NCBI GenBank assembly: GCA_012840015.1
Contig: DUMF01000002.1
Location: 1-64,000, forward strand
Direction: 5' to 3'
DNA from: Bacillota bacterium
GTDB lineage: Bacteria; Bacillota; Sulfobacillia; DUMF01
DNA length: 64,000 nt
Below the pieces are notes generated by a model, which was given only the letters and a program-made list of their open reading frames with translations, had not been told where the DNA came from and ran no database searches. A program made the translations under genes and the position numbers. Numbering within the stretch: position 1 is the stretch's first letter; every line of letters starts with the position of its first letter. Below are positions 16,446-25,808 of the stretch, in pieces.

Positions 16446-17653
16446 AACGTTGGATCGTAACGATTCTGGGTTTCGAGATTCTTGCCTTCGGTATTAACCT
16501 TACCGTACTTGGCAGAAGCGCGGGAGTTGACCCGTGGAACGTGCTCCAGCTAGGCATTACCATGCACTCCCCACTCACTCTAGGCCAAGCGAACATTGCT
16601 GTGGGCGTTGTGCTCGCTGGCGTTGCCTGGGCTCTGGGCGTGAGACCAACTACTGTAACGCTCGCTAACGTCATTTTGGTCGGTTTACTTGTAGACTTGA
16701 CCCGCCTGCTCCTACCGTTGCGGCAGCCAGCTTCGGTTGCGTTGAAGTGGCTTGCCCTCGTCGCCGGCAGCATCGTGAGTGGGGTGGGCATTGGAACGTA
16801 TATGAGTACGAAGCTAGGGACTGGCCCCAGGGACAGCACTATGCTTGCCCTTTGTAGGATAACAGGCAGATCCATATCGTTCGTCCGCATCTCGATGGAG
16901 ATTGCGGTTACTGTCGTCGGGTGGCTTCTTGGCGGTCCGGCGGGCCCCGGGACTCTCGTGAGCGCCGCGCTGCTGGGACCCGTGATTCAACTCACGCTGC
17001 AATGGTTTGAGTGGGGTCAGGCGGCAAATACTAAAGGAGACATCTCTACCGGAGGAGTCAAAATGGACTTAAACCGAATCAAAGCCCGTCTTCTCCAGGA
17101 ACGGCGTCAGCTTGAGGAAATGGTCGGCAACCTGGAAGAAGGGCTGACTGCCGGAGGGCGTGACTCTGTACAGGAGCTATCAATGTATGATAATCACCCC
17201 TCCGACGTGGGGAGCGAGACGTATGAGCGAGGAAAAGATATCGGCTTGAGAGACAACGCTCTACGACTTATATCTCAAGTTGCTAGGGCCTTAACCAGGC
17301 TTGATGAGGGCACCTACGGTAAGTGTGAAGAGTGCGGTAACGCGATACCGCTGGAGAGGCTTGAGGCCGTACCATGGGCTACTCTTTGTTTGGAGTGTCA
17401 ACGACGCAACGAAGGTCGCTTCACACATAAACGCCCAGCGGAAGAAAAAGTAATTCCCATACCTTTTGGGAAGAGACCGGCTAGATTTAGCCCCGCATAC
17501 GACGGCGTGGACGTGTGGGAAGACGTTGGCAGGTATGGTTCTTCCTACTCGCCTTCGGATCAACCCGGTAGCCGGGATTATCGTGACGTAGGGGACGAAG
17601 AGCCCCCAGACAGCGGAACAGTTCAGCGGGTAGACGCAGAGCCCAGTGACTGA
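16442..17653 (+). CDS. YczE-like membrane protein fused to YteA/DksA-type zinc-finger protein
   Basis: 403 residues in one open frame. Residues 1-200 are a five-segment membrane protein of the YczE/YitT-like family (GFEILAFGINLTVLG, TKLGTGPRDSTMLAL). Residues 208-403 form a complete TraR/DksA-type protein of the Firmicutes YteA kind: a coiled-coil (LNRIKARLLQERRQLEEM), the NHPSDVGSETYERGKD motif and a zinc finger CEEC...CLEC. These are normally separate proteins. An ATG at 17063 with GGAGG 6 nt upstream lies exactly at the junction, so YteA may also be made alone. Either a real fusion or a lost stop codon. Confidence 0.75.
   Translation: MKRWIVTILGFEILAFGINLTVLGRSAGVDPWNVLQLGITMHSPLTLGQANIAVGVVLAGVAWALGVRPTTVTLANVILVGLLVDLTRLLLPLRQPASVALKWLALVAGSIVSGVGIGTYMSTKLGTGPRDSTMLALCRITGRSISFVRISMEIAVTVVGWLLGGPAGPGTLVSAALLGPVIQLTLQWFEWGQAANTKGDISTGGVKMDLNRIKARLLQERRQLEEMVGNLEEGLTAGGRDSVQELSMYDNHPSDVGSETYERGKDIGLRDNALRLISQVARALTRLDEGTYGKCEECGNAIPLERLEAVPWATLCLECQRRNEGRFTHKRPAEEKVIPIPFGKRPARFSPAYDGVDVWEDVGRYGSSYSPSDQPGSRDYRDVGDEEPPDSGTVQRVDAEPSD
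17051..17065 (+). promoter_or_regulatory. Internal ribosome-binding site and ATG for the YteA-like part
   Basis: GGAGGAGTCAAAATG sits in frame inside the fused gene and would produce a 196-residue YteA-like protein. Confidence 0.65.
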
Positions 17654-18092
17654 GATCACGGTGCTTCTGCACACCGAACCGCAGGAGCAGATCTCGCCTT
17701 TGTAATCGGAGCGGTGCCCATCTGCCTCCGGGAGATGTGGACTTTACCCTGCCGGTGGTACGGCGGGGAGACGCCGAAAAGGCGCGTGGCGGTCACGGAG
17801 AAAGCGATGGCGCACTAATTACTCCTGCAATCTGAGGCCAGCTCACCCGGGACCGTTGAACGCCTACCCAGATAGCGACGTGGCGCGAAGCTCCGTTCCT
17901 TCGTCTCAATGCACAGCGATTTTTCACCTCCAAAATCACATTAAAATACCTCATACTGTAGCTTCCCCTGTCAATCGGAGAAACCGCCGGGTTTTATGAA
18001 TTCCTGCGAAAACCGTAGTACCTAATTGACTCTACAGATCTGATGAATTATTATGAGCACATCTGTATAATTAAACAGGAGGATTGGTATAC
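17654..18092. other. Intergenic region before the lysW operon
   Basis: No supported gene. On the minus strand a TTGACA (near 17970) and a GGAGGTG (near 17927) look like a start region, but no in-frame ATG/GTG/TTG at good distance opens a meaningful frame, so a dead gene is possible. Plus-strand promoter elements for lysW lie at 18026-18054. No known riboswitch motif was recognised. Confidence 0.5.
18026..18054 (+). promoter_or_regulatory. Sigma-A-type promoter of the lysW operon
   Basis: TTGACT, 17-nt spacer, TATTAT. An inverted repeat ACAGAT...ATCTGT flanks the -10 region, and GATGAATTATTATGA inside it weakly resembles half of an arginine-repressor box. These could be the operator. Confidence 0.55.
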
Positions 18093-18257
18093 ATGTTGTG
18101 CTCATGCCCCGAATGCGCAGGAAAGTGGAAAGTTGGTTCGCTTGAAAAGGGTGAGATCGTGGTATGTCCTGAGTGTGGAGTTGAGCTGGAGGTGACCAGT
18201 GTAGAGCCGCTCAGCCTCGAACTTGCACCGGAAGAAGAAGAGGACTGGGGCGAGTAA
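18093..18257 (+). CDS. lysW: LysW-type amino-group carrier protein
   Basis: 54 residues, ATG with CAGGAGG upstream. Two CPEC zinc knuckles, a strongly acidic tail and the invariant EDWGE C-terminus identify LysW. In the known pathway the C-terminal glutamate is joined by LysX to the amino group of 2-aminoadipate or glutamate, and later enzymes work on the LysW-bound intermediate. Too short for most gene finders. First gene of the lysW-X-Y-Z-J-K operon. Confidence 0.95.
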   Translation: MLCSCPECAGKWKVGSLEKGEIVVCPECGVELEVTSVEPLSLELAPEEEEDWGE

Positions 18258-18258
18258 A

Positions 18259-19113
18259 GTGCGCCTTGCGGTAGTTCTTTCCAGGCTGCGACAGGAGGAA
18301 AGGCTGATATTTGAGGCGCTTGCGGAGCGTGGAATAGCCTGCGATCGGCTGCTGGACTCGGAAATCGTGTTTGACCTGACGAGACTCGAGAAACAGTACG
18401 ACTCAGTGCTAATAAGGTCCATTAGTCAGTTGCGCGGGCAGGTGTGCGCTAGAGTGCTCGACGCAAGCGGGACACTGACTCTCAACTCACCATCGACGAT
18501 CGCTATTTGTAACGATAAGATTCTCACCACACTGGCGCTCGTTAAGGCTGGGTTGCCATCGCCAAGGACCCTGGTGGCGCTGGATGAGTCGAGCGCTCTG
18601 GACGCGGTGTCGCGGGTCGGGTATCCGGCCGTACTGAAACCTACTACCGGGTCGTGGGGGCGCCTGCTAGCCCGTATAAACGACCGGGATGCGGCCGAAG
18701 CTGTTATTGAGCATAAGGCAAGGCTCGGGTCTTACTTGCATTCTGTGTTCTATGTCCAAGAACACATTGCCAAACCAGGTCGAGACATCAGAGTTGTGGT
18801 GGTCGGCGGGCATGCCATAGCAGCTATGTACCGCGTATCTGACCACTGGGTCACTAATGCTGCCCGCGGCGGTCGTGGTATTAACTACCCATTAAGTGGC
18901 GAAGCCGCTGCACTCGCAGAGCGGGCAGCTTTGGCGGTAGGGGGCGGGGTACTCGCGGTGGATCTGCTCGAAGCACCAGACGGGCTGCTCGTCAATGAGG
19001 TGAACGCAACCATGGAGTTCAAAGAGTGTACAGAGGCGAGCGGCGTGGATATCGCCGGTGCCCTCGTGGATTACTGGCTGGAGGTGGCTCGCAGTGGACG
19101 ATCACACCTGTAA
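18259..19113 (+). CDS. lysX: LysW-2-aminoadipate/glutamate ligase (ATP-grasp)
   Basis: 284 residues from the GTG directly after the lysW stop; the frame extends upstream inside lysW but 18259 is the natural start. ATP-grasp fold with PAVLKPTTGSWGR, QEHIAKPGRDIRVVVVG and the metal-binding VNEVNATMEF. It attaches the substrate amino acid to the LysW C-terminal glutamate. LysX and ArgX cannot be told apart here with confidence. Overlaps the next gene by 20 nt. Confidence 0.93.
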   Translation: MRLAVVLSRLRQEERLIFEALAERGIACDRLLDSEIVFDLTRLEKQYDSVLIRSISQLRGQVCARVLDASGTLTLNSPSTIAICNDKILTTLALVKAGLPSPRTLVALDESSALDAVSRVGYPAVLKPTTGSWGRLLARINDRDAAEAVIEHKARLGSYLHSVFYVQEHIAKPGRDIRVVVVGGHAIAAMYRVSDHWVTNAARGGRGINYPLSGEAAALAERAALAVGGGVLAVDLLEAPDGLLVNEVNATMEFKECTEASGVDIAGALVDYWLEVARSGRSHL

Positions 19114-20182
19114 CAGTGCCGCCGTGAAGCAACGCGCCAGGGTGGCTGTGGTAGGTGCCTCAGGCTATGCTGGGGGCGAACTGCTGCGACTACTGCTTCA
19201 GCACCCTTATGTAGAGGTCGCGCAAGTCACTTCGCAGCGTTTTGTAGGAAGGTACGTGCACACCGTTCATCCCAATCTTCGCAAGCGCACTCTGCTCCAG
19301 TTCGTGAGGCTCGAAGACCTAGAGCCGTGCGATATTCTGTTTACATCGCTACCACACGGTGAAAGTTCCAAAATAGCGGAGAAACTGTTCGCGTTAGCGC
19401 CGCGGGTCGTAGACCTTTCTGCAGATTACAGGCTGCGGGACCCAGAAATGTACCCAGTATGGTACGGGTGGAGCCACCCTGATTCTAAAAGACTCAGTAG
19501 TTTTGTATATGGGCTGCCGGAACTCCACCGCCTTGAGCTCCGGGGTGCGACAAAGATCAGCGGCAGTGGATGCCTGGCCACTGCGGCTATCATAGCTCTC
19601 GCTCCCCTGTTTGCAGCTGGCCTTGTGAAGACAGAGCCGGTTATCATCGAGGGAAAGTTTGGGTCCTCTGCTGGTGGAGCCGAGCCTTCCCCGGCCTCCC
19701 ATCACCCTGAGAGGACATCCGTCATCAGGACATACGAACCGGTGGGCCACAGGCACACTGCAGAGATCGAACAGGAATTGGCACTTGTTGGGGGAGTGCG
19801 GCCGAAGGTCCATTTAACGGCTACGTCTGTTGACTCAGTACGTGGGGTGCAAACCTGTTGCCACGTGTTCCTGAAAGACCCTGCAGTTACTGAACAGGAC
19901 ATTTGGAAGGTGTACAGGGAAGCGTACTCCAGCGAACCGTTCGTGCGGCTGGTGAAGGAAAGACACGGTATACACCGTGTCCCGGATCCTAAGGTGTTGA
20001 CGGGTTCGAATTATTGCGATGTGGGGTTTGCGCGCGATCCTCATTCTGAGCGCCTGGTGGTCATTTCGGCCATCGATAATCTCATGAAGGGCGCCGCGGG
20101 CAACGCGGTGCAGGCAACTAACATCGCGATGGGGTGGCCAGAAACGGTGGCTCTGGACTTTGCAGGCTTGCACCCGTGCTAG
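19094..20182 (+). CDS. lysY: LysW-aminoadipyl/glutamyl-phosphate reductase (ArgC-like)
   Basis: 362 residues from the GTG at 19094, which has GGAGGTG upstream. NAD(P)-binding VAVVGASGYAGGELLRLL, catalytic cysteine in SGSGCLATAA, and HRHTAEIEQEL as in ArgC/LysY. It reduces the LysW-bound acyl-phosphate made by LysZ to the semialdehyde. Order within the operon follows the chemistry loosely, as in other LysW operons. Confidence 0.92.
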   Translation: MDDHTCNSAAVKQRARVAVVGASGYAGGELLRLLLQHPYVEVAQVTSQRFVGRYVHTVHPNLRKRTLLQFVRLEDLEPCDILFTSLPHGESSKIAEKLFALAPRVVDLSADYRLRDPEMYPVWYGWSHPDSKRLSSFVYGLPELHRLELRGATKISGSGCLATAAIIALAPLFAAGLVKTEPVIIEGKFGSSAGGAEPSPASHHPERTSVIRTYEPVGHRHTAEIEQELALVGGVRPKVHLTATSVDSVRGVQTCCHVFLKDPAVTEQDIWKVYREAYSSEPFVRLVKERHGIHRVPDPKVLTGSNYCDVGFARDPHSERLVVISAIDNLMKGAAGNAVQATNIAMGWPETVALDFAGLHPC

Positions 20183-20229
20183 GTCTTACGCAACTCGGGT
20201 ACGACGGTCTGCTTATTGGAGGAATTCAT

Positions 20230-21045
20230 TTGATTGTTGTTATCAAGATAGGAGGCGCCGCCGGAATTAATCAGAACTTGACCGGGCTGGCAAACGACCT
20301 GAAATCACTAGTGGACGCCGGCAATCAGATCTTACTCATTCACGGCGGTTCGGCTGAAGTGGACGCGCTTGGCGAAAGACTTGGGGTTCCTATGCGCTAT
20401 ATAACGTCTCCGTCCGGAGTGAGGAGTCGCTACACCGATAGTGCGACCATGGAAGTATTCATTATGGCCATGGCTGGCCGTGTCAATACGGAGCTTGTCC
20501 GCCAGCTTCAGGTTGTTGGAGTCAAAGCGGTAGGTATAACCGCAATAAGTGGCGGTATGTTTTATGGAGAACGGAAGACCGCTATACGTAGCGTTGAAGG
20601 ATCGAAAGTGAAGCTCATCCGCGACGATTTAAGCGCGACTCTGACGAGTGTGGACACAGCCTTAGTAGAGCACCTGCTCGCTGGAGGATATCTGCCGGTG
20701 GTGTGCCCGCTCGTGCTTGCCCAGGGCGGAGAGGTGTGTAACATCGACGCTGACAGGGCAGCGGCGGCTTTGGCAACAGCTTTGCGCGCCGACCAGCTCA
20801 TTCTGCTATCCAATGTGCCGGGTTTGCTAGAAGACGTGAGCAATCCTAGCTCGCTGATCCGCTGTATACGAGTAGGAGAGGCTGAAAGTTACGAAGAGAT
20901 AGCCAGCGCCGGGATGAAAAAGAAACTTGCCGCCGCAGTGGCGGCTGTGCGAAGCGGCGTCAAGCGAGCGGTCATAGCGGATGGGAGGGTGGAAGCCCCG
21001 GCTACTCGTGCAATCAGATCGGAAGGTACGGTGGTCACGCCATGA
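20230..21045 (+). CDS. lysZ: LysW-aminoadipate/glutamate kinase (ArgB-like)
   Basis: 271 residues from a TTG at 20230 with GGAGG 7 nt upstream; longer in-frame starts have no site. VVIKIGGAAG and HGGSAEVD match the amino-acid-kinase fold. The C-terminal GMKKKLAAAVAAVRSGVKRAVI is the ArgB-type sugar/acid site. It phosphorylates the side-chain carboxyl of the LysW-bound intermediate. Confidence 0.92.
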   Translation: MIVVIKIGGAAGINQNLTGLANDLKSLVDAGNQILLIHGGSAEVDALGERLGVPMRYITSPSGVRSRYTDSATMEVFIMAMAGRVNTELVRQLQVVGVKAVGITAISGGMFYGERKTAIRSVEGSKVKLIRDDLSATLTSVDTALVEHLLAGGYLPVVCPLVLAQGGEVCNIDADRAAAALATALRADQLILLSNVPGLLEDVSNPSSLIRCIRVGEAESYEEIASAGMKKKLAAAVAAVRSGVKRAVIADGRVEAPATRAIRSEGTVVTP

Positions 21046-22244
21046 GAAAGATTGAAGACAGCATTTTCAAGGTGGAAGACGAGCACACCTCGGGCTTGTA
21101 CCATAAGAGACACCTTGCCATCACGAGGGGGGCGGGCGCGCTTGTTTGGGATGCGGAGGGCAGAGAATACATAGACTGTGACACCGGTCACGGCATTGCT
21201 GTCCTTGGACACTGCCACCCCAAAGTGGTTTCGGCTATCGTTAACCAGGCTTCCGCCTTGCTCACGTGCGGGGAATCCTTCTACTCAGAACCGCGTGCCA
21301 GGCTGCTTCAGGTCTTAACGTCGGTGCTACCGCGGGCGCTCGGTAGAATATTCCTTTGCAACTCCGGGACGGAGTCCGTGGAAGCTGCAGTGAAGTTCGC
21401 TCGGTTGGCTACAGGCAGAACCAAGATTGTTGCGTGCAAAAGGGGGTTCCACGGCCGAACGCTGGGGTCTTTGAGCGCGACATGGAATCCTGGCTACCGG
21501 GCACCGTTTGAGCCACTCGTACCTGGATTTGTGCATATTACTTTCAACGATTACGAAGAGGCCCACGACGTCATAGATACTTCCACCGCAGCCGTCATTA
21601 TAGAACCAGTGCAGGGGGAGGGAGGTGTCATTCCTGCGACCCCCGAGTTTCTTAGCTATGTGAGGGAGCTTTGCACTGAGCGCGGCGCCTTGCTGGTGTT
21701 TGACGAGGTACAGACGGGTATGGGGAGGACCGGGGCATTCACGGCCTCTCAGGAGTACGGAGTTGTACCCGACATACTTTGCCTGTCCAAAGGGCTGGGA
21801 GGCGGACTACCGATTGCTGCTGTCGCTTTCAACCCGGATCTCATCACCCTTACCCCAGGTGTCCATGCATCTACCTTCGGAGGAAATCCGGTTGCGTGCG
21901 CGGCTGCCGCCGCGGCGACCGAGGCGCTAATCGAGGAGAGGCTTCCCGAGCGGGCGAAAGAGCTCGGCGCACGCTTTATGGCACTCCTTTCGGAAGTCTT
22001 GTCGCCATGCGCAGTAGTAAGAGAGATACGCGGGAAAGGCCTCATGATAGGCATCGAGTTAAAGGCTAGGTCTGGGCGGTACTTACAGATGCTACAGGAA
22101 CGCGGCATTCTTGCTCTAGCCGCGGGCCCCACTGTCATCCGGTTACTGCCGCCTCTGGTCATCACCTGGCCGCAGCTAGAACGAGTCGCTGAAACTCTTG
22201 CGTCGGTGCTCGTTGAGGCTACCCCTGCCCTCGAGCGCGTTTGA
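21042..22244 (+). CDS. lysJ: LysW-gamma-aminotransferase (class III, ArgD-like)
   Basis: 400 residues, ATG start overlapping lysZ by 4 nt. PLP-fold signatures: VEAAVKFAR, FHGRTLGSLS, LVFDEVQTGMGRTG and the PLP lysine in LSKGLGGGLPIAAV. It transfers an amino group to the LysW-bound semialdehyde, giving LysW-bound lysine or ornithine. Confidence 0.93.
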   Translation: MRKIEDSIFKVEDEHTSGLYHKRHLAITRGAGALVWDAEGREYIDCDTGHGIAVLGHCHPKVVSAIVNQASALLTCGESFYSEPRARLLQVLTSVLPRALGRIFLCNSGTESVEAAVKFARLATGRTKIVACKRGFHGRTLGSLSATWNPGYRAPFEPLVPGFVHITFNDYEEAHDVIDTSTAAVIIEPVQGEGGVIPATPEFLSYVRELCTERGALLVFDEVQTGMGRTGAFTASQEYGVVPDILCLSKGLGGGLPIAAVAFNPDLITLTPGVHASTFGGNPVACAAAAAATEALIEERLPERAKELGARFMALLSEVLSPCAVVREIRGKGLMIGIELKARSGRYLQMLQERGILALAAGPTVIRLLPPLVITWPQLERVAETLASVLVEATPALERV

Positions 22245-22255
22245 GGGGACCGAGA

Positions 22256-23365
22256 ATGCTAAGCTTTCCGCGTATGGATGATGAAGTCAAGCTGCTGTAC
22301 GACCTCGTCGAGCAGCCTAGTTTCTCGGGTGAGGAAGCCAAAGTATCAGGTCTGTTGGTGCGTATTCTTACTAAATACGGCTGGAGTGTGCGTTCCGACT
22401 CCGTTGGCAATGTGATTGCTGAGAAAGGTCAATCCGGCCCGTTGCTCCTTTTTCTGGGTCATATCGATACCGTTCCTGGATGGCTCGGCGTGAAGGTTGA
22501 AAATGGAGAACTTCACGGTCGTGGTTCCGTGGATGCAAAGGGCCCGCTTGCTGCGTTCGTGGCGGGTGTCGCGCGAGCTGAAGCAACGCTGGACGGGCGG
22601 CACGAGAGCCGGGGCTTGCCTGCACGCATAGTGCTTGTGGGCGCGGTGGGGGAAGAGCAAGACTCACGCGGCGCGAAGGCAATTGTAAACACCTTCAGGC
22701 CCGATTACTGTGTGGTGGGAGAACCAAGCGGGTGGGAGGGTATTACCCTCGGGTATAAGGGCTTTGCGCGTGCCTCGGTGAGAGTGGAGTTTCCCTCGTT
22801 CCACGGATCGGGACGCTACGCCACGGCCACTGAATCTGTAGTCTCTGTCTGGAACTCAATCAGTACCAGGACGGATAACGCGAGTAGCTTTCAAAGCCTC
22901 ACCGCATCCCTCGAAAGCGTTAGCACCGAGAGAAATGGCCTCAGCGACGAGGCAAGCGCTCGGATAGTGTTCCGCTTGCCGCCGTGGGCTTCTGCCGAGG
23001 GAATTGCCTCGCTCTTGTCCGAGGCCGTTGAGCTTGCACGAGCAGGGACGAAGCCCTGGCCTGAAAACGCCAAGGTCACTGTGTGTTTGGACAACTCAGT
23101 TCCAGCCTACGTGGCACCCAAGAATAACCTTCTGATACGGTCCTTCATCTCGGCCATAAGGGAACTCGGTGGGACTCCGCGGTTTAAACGCAAGACCGGC
23201 ACGAGCGACATGAATGTGGTGGCTCCCGTTTGGAACTGTCCCATTCTAGCATACGGGCCGGGGGATTCGTCACTGGACCACACCTCGCAGGAGCGCATCT
23301 CTCTGGAGGAATATAGTCTGGCGATTGAAGTGTGGCACCGCGTCTTGACTGCCCTACCCTGGTGA
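22256..23365 (+). CDS. lysK: LysW-lysine/ornithine hydrolase (M20 deacylase)
   Basis: 369 residues from the ATG at 22256 with GAGGGG upstream; a TTG at 22241 would overlap the previous stop. M20 metal motifs HIDTVPG, GRGSVDAKGPLAAF and GEEQDSRG are present. It frees lysine or ornithine from LysW and closes the cycle. The C-terminal KTGTSDMNV is typical of LysK. Last gene of the operon. Confidence 0.93.
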   Translation: MLSFPRMDDEVKLLYDLVEQPSFSGEEAKVSGLLVRILTKYGWSVRSDSVGNVIAEKGQSGPLLLFLGHIDTVPGWLGVKVENGELHGRGSVDAKGPLAAFVAGVARAEATLDGRHESRGLPARIVLVGAVGEEQDSRGAKAIVNTFRPDYCVVGEPSGWEGITLGYKGFARASVRVEFPSFHGSGRYATATESVVSVWNSISTRTDNASSFQSLTASLESVSTERNGLSDEASARIVFRLPPWASAEGIASLLSEAVELARAGTKPWPENAKVTVCLDNSVPAYVAPKNNLLIRSFISAIRELGGTPRFKRKTGTSDMNVVAPVWNCPILAYGPGDSSLDHTSQERISLEEYSLAIEVWHRVLTALPW

Positions 23366-23375
23366 TGAATAGCCA

Positions 23376-23399
23376 TAACCCCTCGCATGACTGGGGTTA
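23376..23399 (+). terminator. Hairpin after lysK
   Basis: TAACCCC pairs with GGGGTTA across a 10-nt loop, 11 nt after the stop codon. No T-run, so terminator strength is uncertain; it marks the operon end. Confidence 0.45.
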
Positions 23400-23518
23400 A
23401 AGCGGATCAGCGCCCTGTATACGTTGTTTGGCACGCTAACTCACTGTGACTCAGATGTGACTCAGAAACGAGGGGCGCCGGAACCGCTTTCGCTTCCCGC
23501 TCCGGTCCCTGGTCTTCA

Positions 23519-23547
23519 TTGCCACGTCACATGCGGTGTGGTATACT
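23519..23547 (+). promoter_or_regulatory. Sigma-A-type promoter of the rpsB operon
   Basis: TTGCCA, 17-nt spacer, TATACT. It predicts a start near 23554 and a leader of about 115 nt before rpsB, GC-rich and possibly structured. Confidence 0.65.
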
Positions 23548-23669
23548 ACTGGAGGCGCTCGCAGGGTGCCTGCTTGGGTGCCAAATACGCACGGTAGGGA
23601 CGGGACGGACGGTGCTGCGTAGCCCCCAGCCTGGATGAGCTGCCGGAGGAATAACCGGGAGGATGATGT

Positions 23670-24497
23670 ATGGCTGTAGTATCTATGAAGCAACTGCTGG
23701 AAGCAGGGGTTCATTTCGGACACCAGACTCGGCGCTGGAATCCAAAAATGAAGCCCTATATTTTTACGGAACGCAACGGGATTTACATTATCGATCTGCA
23801 GAAGACCGTCAAGATGCTAGAAGACGCATACGCGTTCGTACGTGATGTCTCTTTCAATGGTGGTAAAGTGCTGTTCGTAGGCACCAAAAAACAAGCCCAG
23901 GAAGCCGTGGCCGAGGAAGCGCAAAGGTGTGAGCAGCCATATGTGAATCAGCGATGGTTGGGCGGCATGCTTACTAACTTCGTCACGATCAAGAAGCGAA
24001 TACAAAGGCTTCTTGAACTAGAACAGATGCAGCAGAACGGTGAATTGGACAAAATGTCAAAAAAGATGGCAGTACGGCTTCAACATGAGCTGAGTAAGCT
24101 TGAAAAGTATCTTGGCGGTATTAAGGGCATGAAGGATTTGCCCGCTGCGCTATTTGTGGTGGATCCAAGGAAAGAAAAGATCGCGGTAAGTGAAGCCAGG
24201 CGGCTGAAGATCCCGATCGTGGGCATAGTGGATACCAACTGTGACCCGGACGAAGTGGATTACGTCATTCCGGGAAACGATGATGCAATACGAGCTGTCA
24301 AGCTTATCACCGCGAAGATGGCCGATGCAGTGCTTGAAGGCAGGCAGGGAGTGCAAATAGGCGAACAGGTGGGTGAACCTACTGAAGGCGAAGCTCAACC
24401 GGCAGCGGAAACGATAGGAACAGAAGAGACAGAGGAAGAGAGTAACATGGCAAACATAATGGAAGAACTCTCCGGAGAGGATGAGATCGGTGAGTGA
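23670..24497 (+). CDS. rpsB: 30S ribosomal protein S2
   Basis: 275 residues, starting [20 protein letters not shown] and containing [10 protein letters not shown] and [20 protein letters not shown], all diagnostic of S2. ATG with GGGAGGATG upstream. The acidic C-terminal extension after residue 235 is longer than in Bacillus S2. The stop overlaps the tsf start, so translation is probably coupled. Confidence 0.98.
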   Translation: MAVVSMKQLLEAGVHFGHQTRRWNPKMKPYIFTERNGIYIIDLQKTVKMLEDAYAFVRDVSFNGGKVLFVGTKKQAQEAVAEEAQRCEQPYVNQRWLGGMLTNFVTIKKRIQRLLELEQMQQNGELDKMSKKMAVRLQHELSKLEKYLGGIKGMKDLPAALFVVDPRKEKIAVSEARRLKIPIVGIVDTNCDPDEVDYVIPGNDDAIRAVKLITAKMADAVLEGRQGVQIGEQVGEPTEGEAQPAAETIGTEETEEESNMANIMEELSGEDEIGE

Positions 24498-25083
24498 CGC
24501 TCAGGTAATCAAAACACTAAGAGAGAAAACTGGGGCTGGAGTTATGGATTGCAAGAAGGCGCTCCAGGAGTGCGGCGGCGACATCGAAAAAGCCGTAGAG
24601 TACCTTAAAATCAAAGGCATCGCATCAGCAGAGAAAAAAGCCTCGAGAGAAGCCCGGGAAGGGATCGTAGAGGCCTACGTGCACCTCAATGGAAAGATTG
24701 GAGTGCTCGTCGAGCTGAACTGCGAGACAGACTTCGTCGCTCGAAACGCTGAGTTCAAGCAACTAGCTCACGACTTAGCCATGCAGGTGGCTGCGGCGAA
24801 GCCGCTCTATGTTTCAGTGGCAGACGTACCGGATGAAGTCGTGGCCAGAGAGAGAGAGGTACAGAGGGCCAGGGCCCTGGAAGAGGGGAAGAAAGAGCAG
24901 ATAGTCGATAAGGTCGTCGAGGGGCGTATGAGCAAATTCTTTGCCGAGGTGTGTCTGTTGAACCAGCCATTTATCAAGGATGAGTCCATTACCGTGGGCG
25001 ATCTAATTAAACAGCACATCGGCAGGATTGGCGAGAACATCACTGTCAAGCGCTTCGTGAGGTTTGAAGTGGGGGAGGCGTGA
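24490..25083 (+). CDS. tsf: Elongation factor Ts
   Basis: 197 residues from the GTG at 24490, which has GGAGAGG 9 nt upstream; the ATG at 24481 abuts that site. [16 protein letters not shown] and [10 protein letters not shown] are the EF-Tu contact motifs. The short form (one core subdomain, about 200 residues) is as in Thermus and many clostridia. It exchanges GDP for GTP on EF-Tu. Confidence 0.97.
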   Translation: MSDAQVIKTLREKTGAGVMDCKKALQECGGDIEKAVEYLKIKGIASAEKKASREAREGIVEAYVHLNGKIGVLVELNCETDFVARNAEFKQLAHDLAMQVAAAKPLYVSVADVPDEVVAREREVQRARALEEGKKEQIVDKVVEGRMSKFFAEVCLLNQPFIKDESITVGDLIKQHIGRIGENITVKRFVRFEVGEA

Positions 25084-25087
25084 CCCC

Positions 25088-25807
25088 TTGAAAGCAGCCT
25101 ACAAGAGGATCGTGCTGAAATTAAGCGGTGAAGCGCTTGCTGGAAACAAGGAACAAGGCATAAGCCACGAGATGATTGACCTAATTGCTTCCGAAATCAG
25201 AGAGGTTACGGAAATGGGCGTGCAGGTGGCAGTGGTGGTTGGAGGAGGCAATATATGGAGAGGCCAGGCTGGTGAAGCGTACGGCATGGACAGGGCCACG
25301 TCGGACTATATGGGGATGCTTGCCACTGTCATCAATTCTCTGGCCCTTCAAGACGCTCTGGAAAAGAAAGGAGTTGACACCCGGATCCAGACCGCCATCG
25401 ACATGCGGGAAGTAGCCGAGCCCTACATACGCAGGAGGGCCATCAGGCATCTTGAAAAGGGACGGGTGGTGATTTTCGGCGCGGGTACCGGGAACCCATA
25501 TTTCTCTACCGACACGACGGCGGCGCTCAGAGCTGCAGAAATAGAGGCTGACGTCATACTGATGGCGAAGAAAGGCACGGACGGCGTGTATGACGCAGAC
25601 CCAAATGAAAAACCTGACGCGGTCAAGTTCCAACAGCTTAGTTATATGGAAATACTGAAGAGAGGTCTTAAGGTAATGGATTCCACCGCGACCTCTCTTT
25701 GTATGGATAACAAGATACCAATCGTGGTTTTCGATGTGGGCAAGAAAGGAAACATCCGCAAAGCCGTCTGTGGTGAGCAAATCGGGACATTCGTCGGGAG
25801 GGACTAG
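25088..25807 (+). CDS. pyrH: Uridylate kinase
   Basis: 239 residues from a TTG at 25088 with GGGGGAGG upstream. [17 protein letters not shown] and the DGVYDADPN motif identify bacterial UMP kinase, which makes UDP. In the conserved rpsB-tsf-pyrH-frr order. Confidence 0.97.
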   Translation: MKAAYKRIVLKLSGEALAGNKEQGISHEMIDLIASEIREVTEMGVQVAVVVGGGNIWRGQAGEAYGMDRATSDYMGMLATVINSLALQDALEKKGVDTRIQTAIDMREVAEPYIRRRAIRHLEKGRVVIFGAGTGNPYFSTDTTAALRAAEIEADVILMAKKGTDGVYDADPNEKPDAVKFQQLSYMEILKRGLKVMDSTATSLCMDNKIPIVVFDVGKKGNIRKAVCGEQIGTFVGRD

Positions 25808-25808
25808 T

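Noticed and set aside
18043-18060. Arginine-repressor box before lysW
   Set aside because: Only one half-site matches; kept as a weak remark, not as a feature.
23548-23669. Structured RNA in the rpsB leader
   Set aside because: GC-rich and could fold, but no known leader motif could be confirmed by eye.
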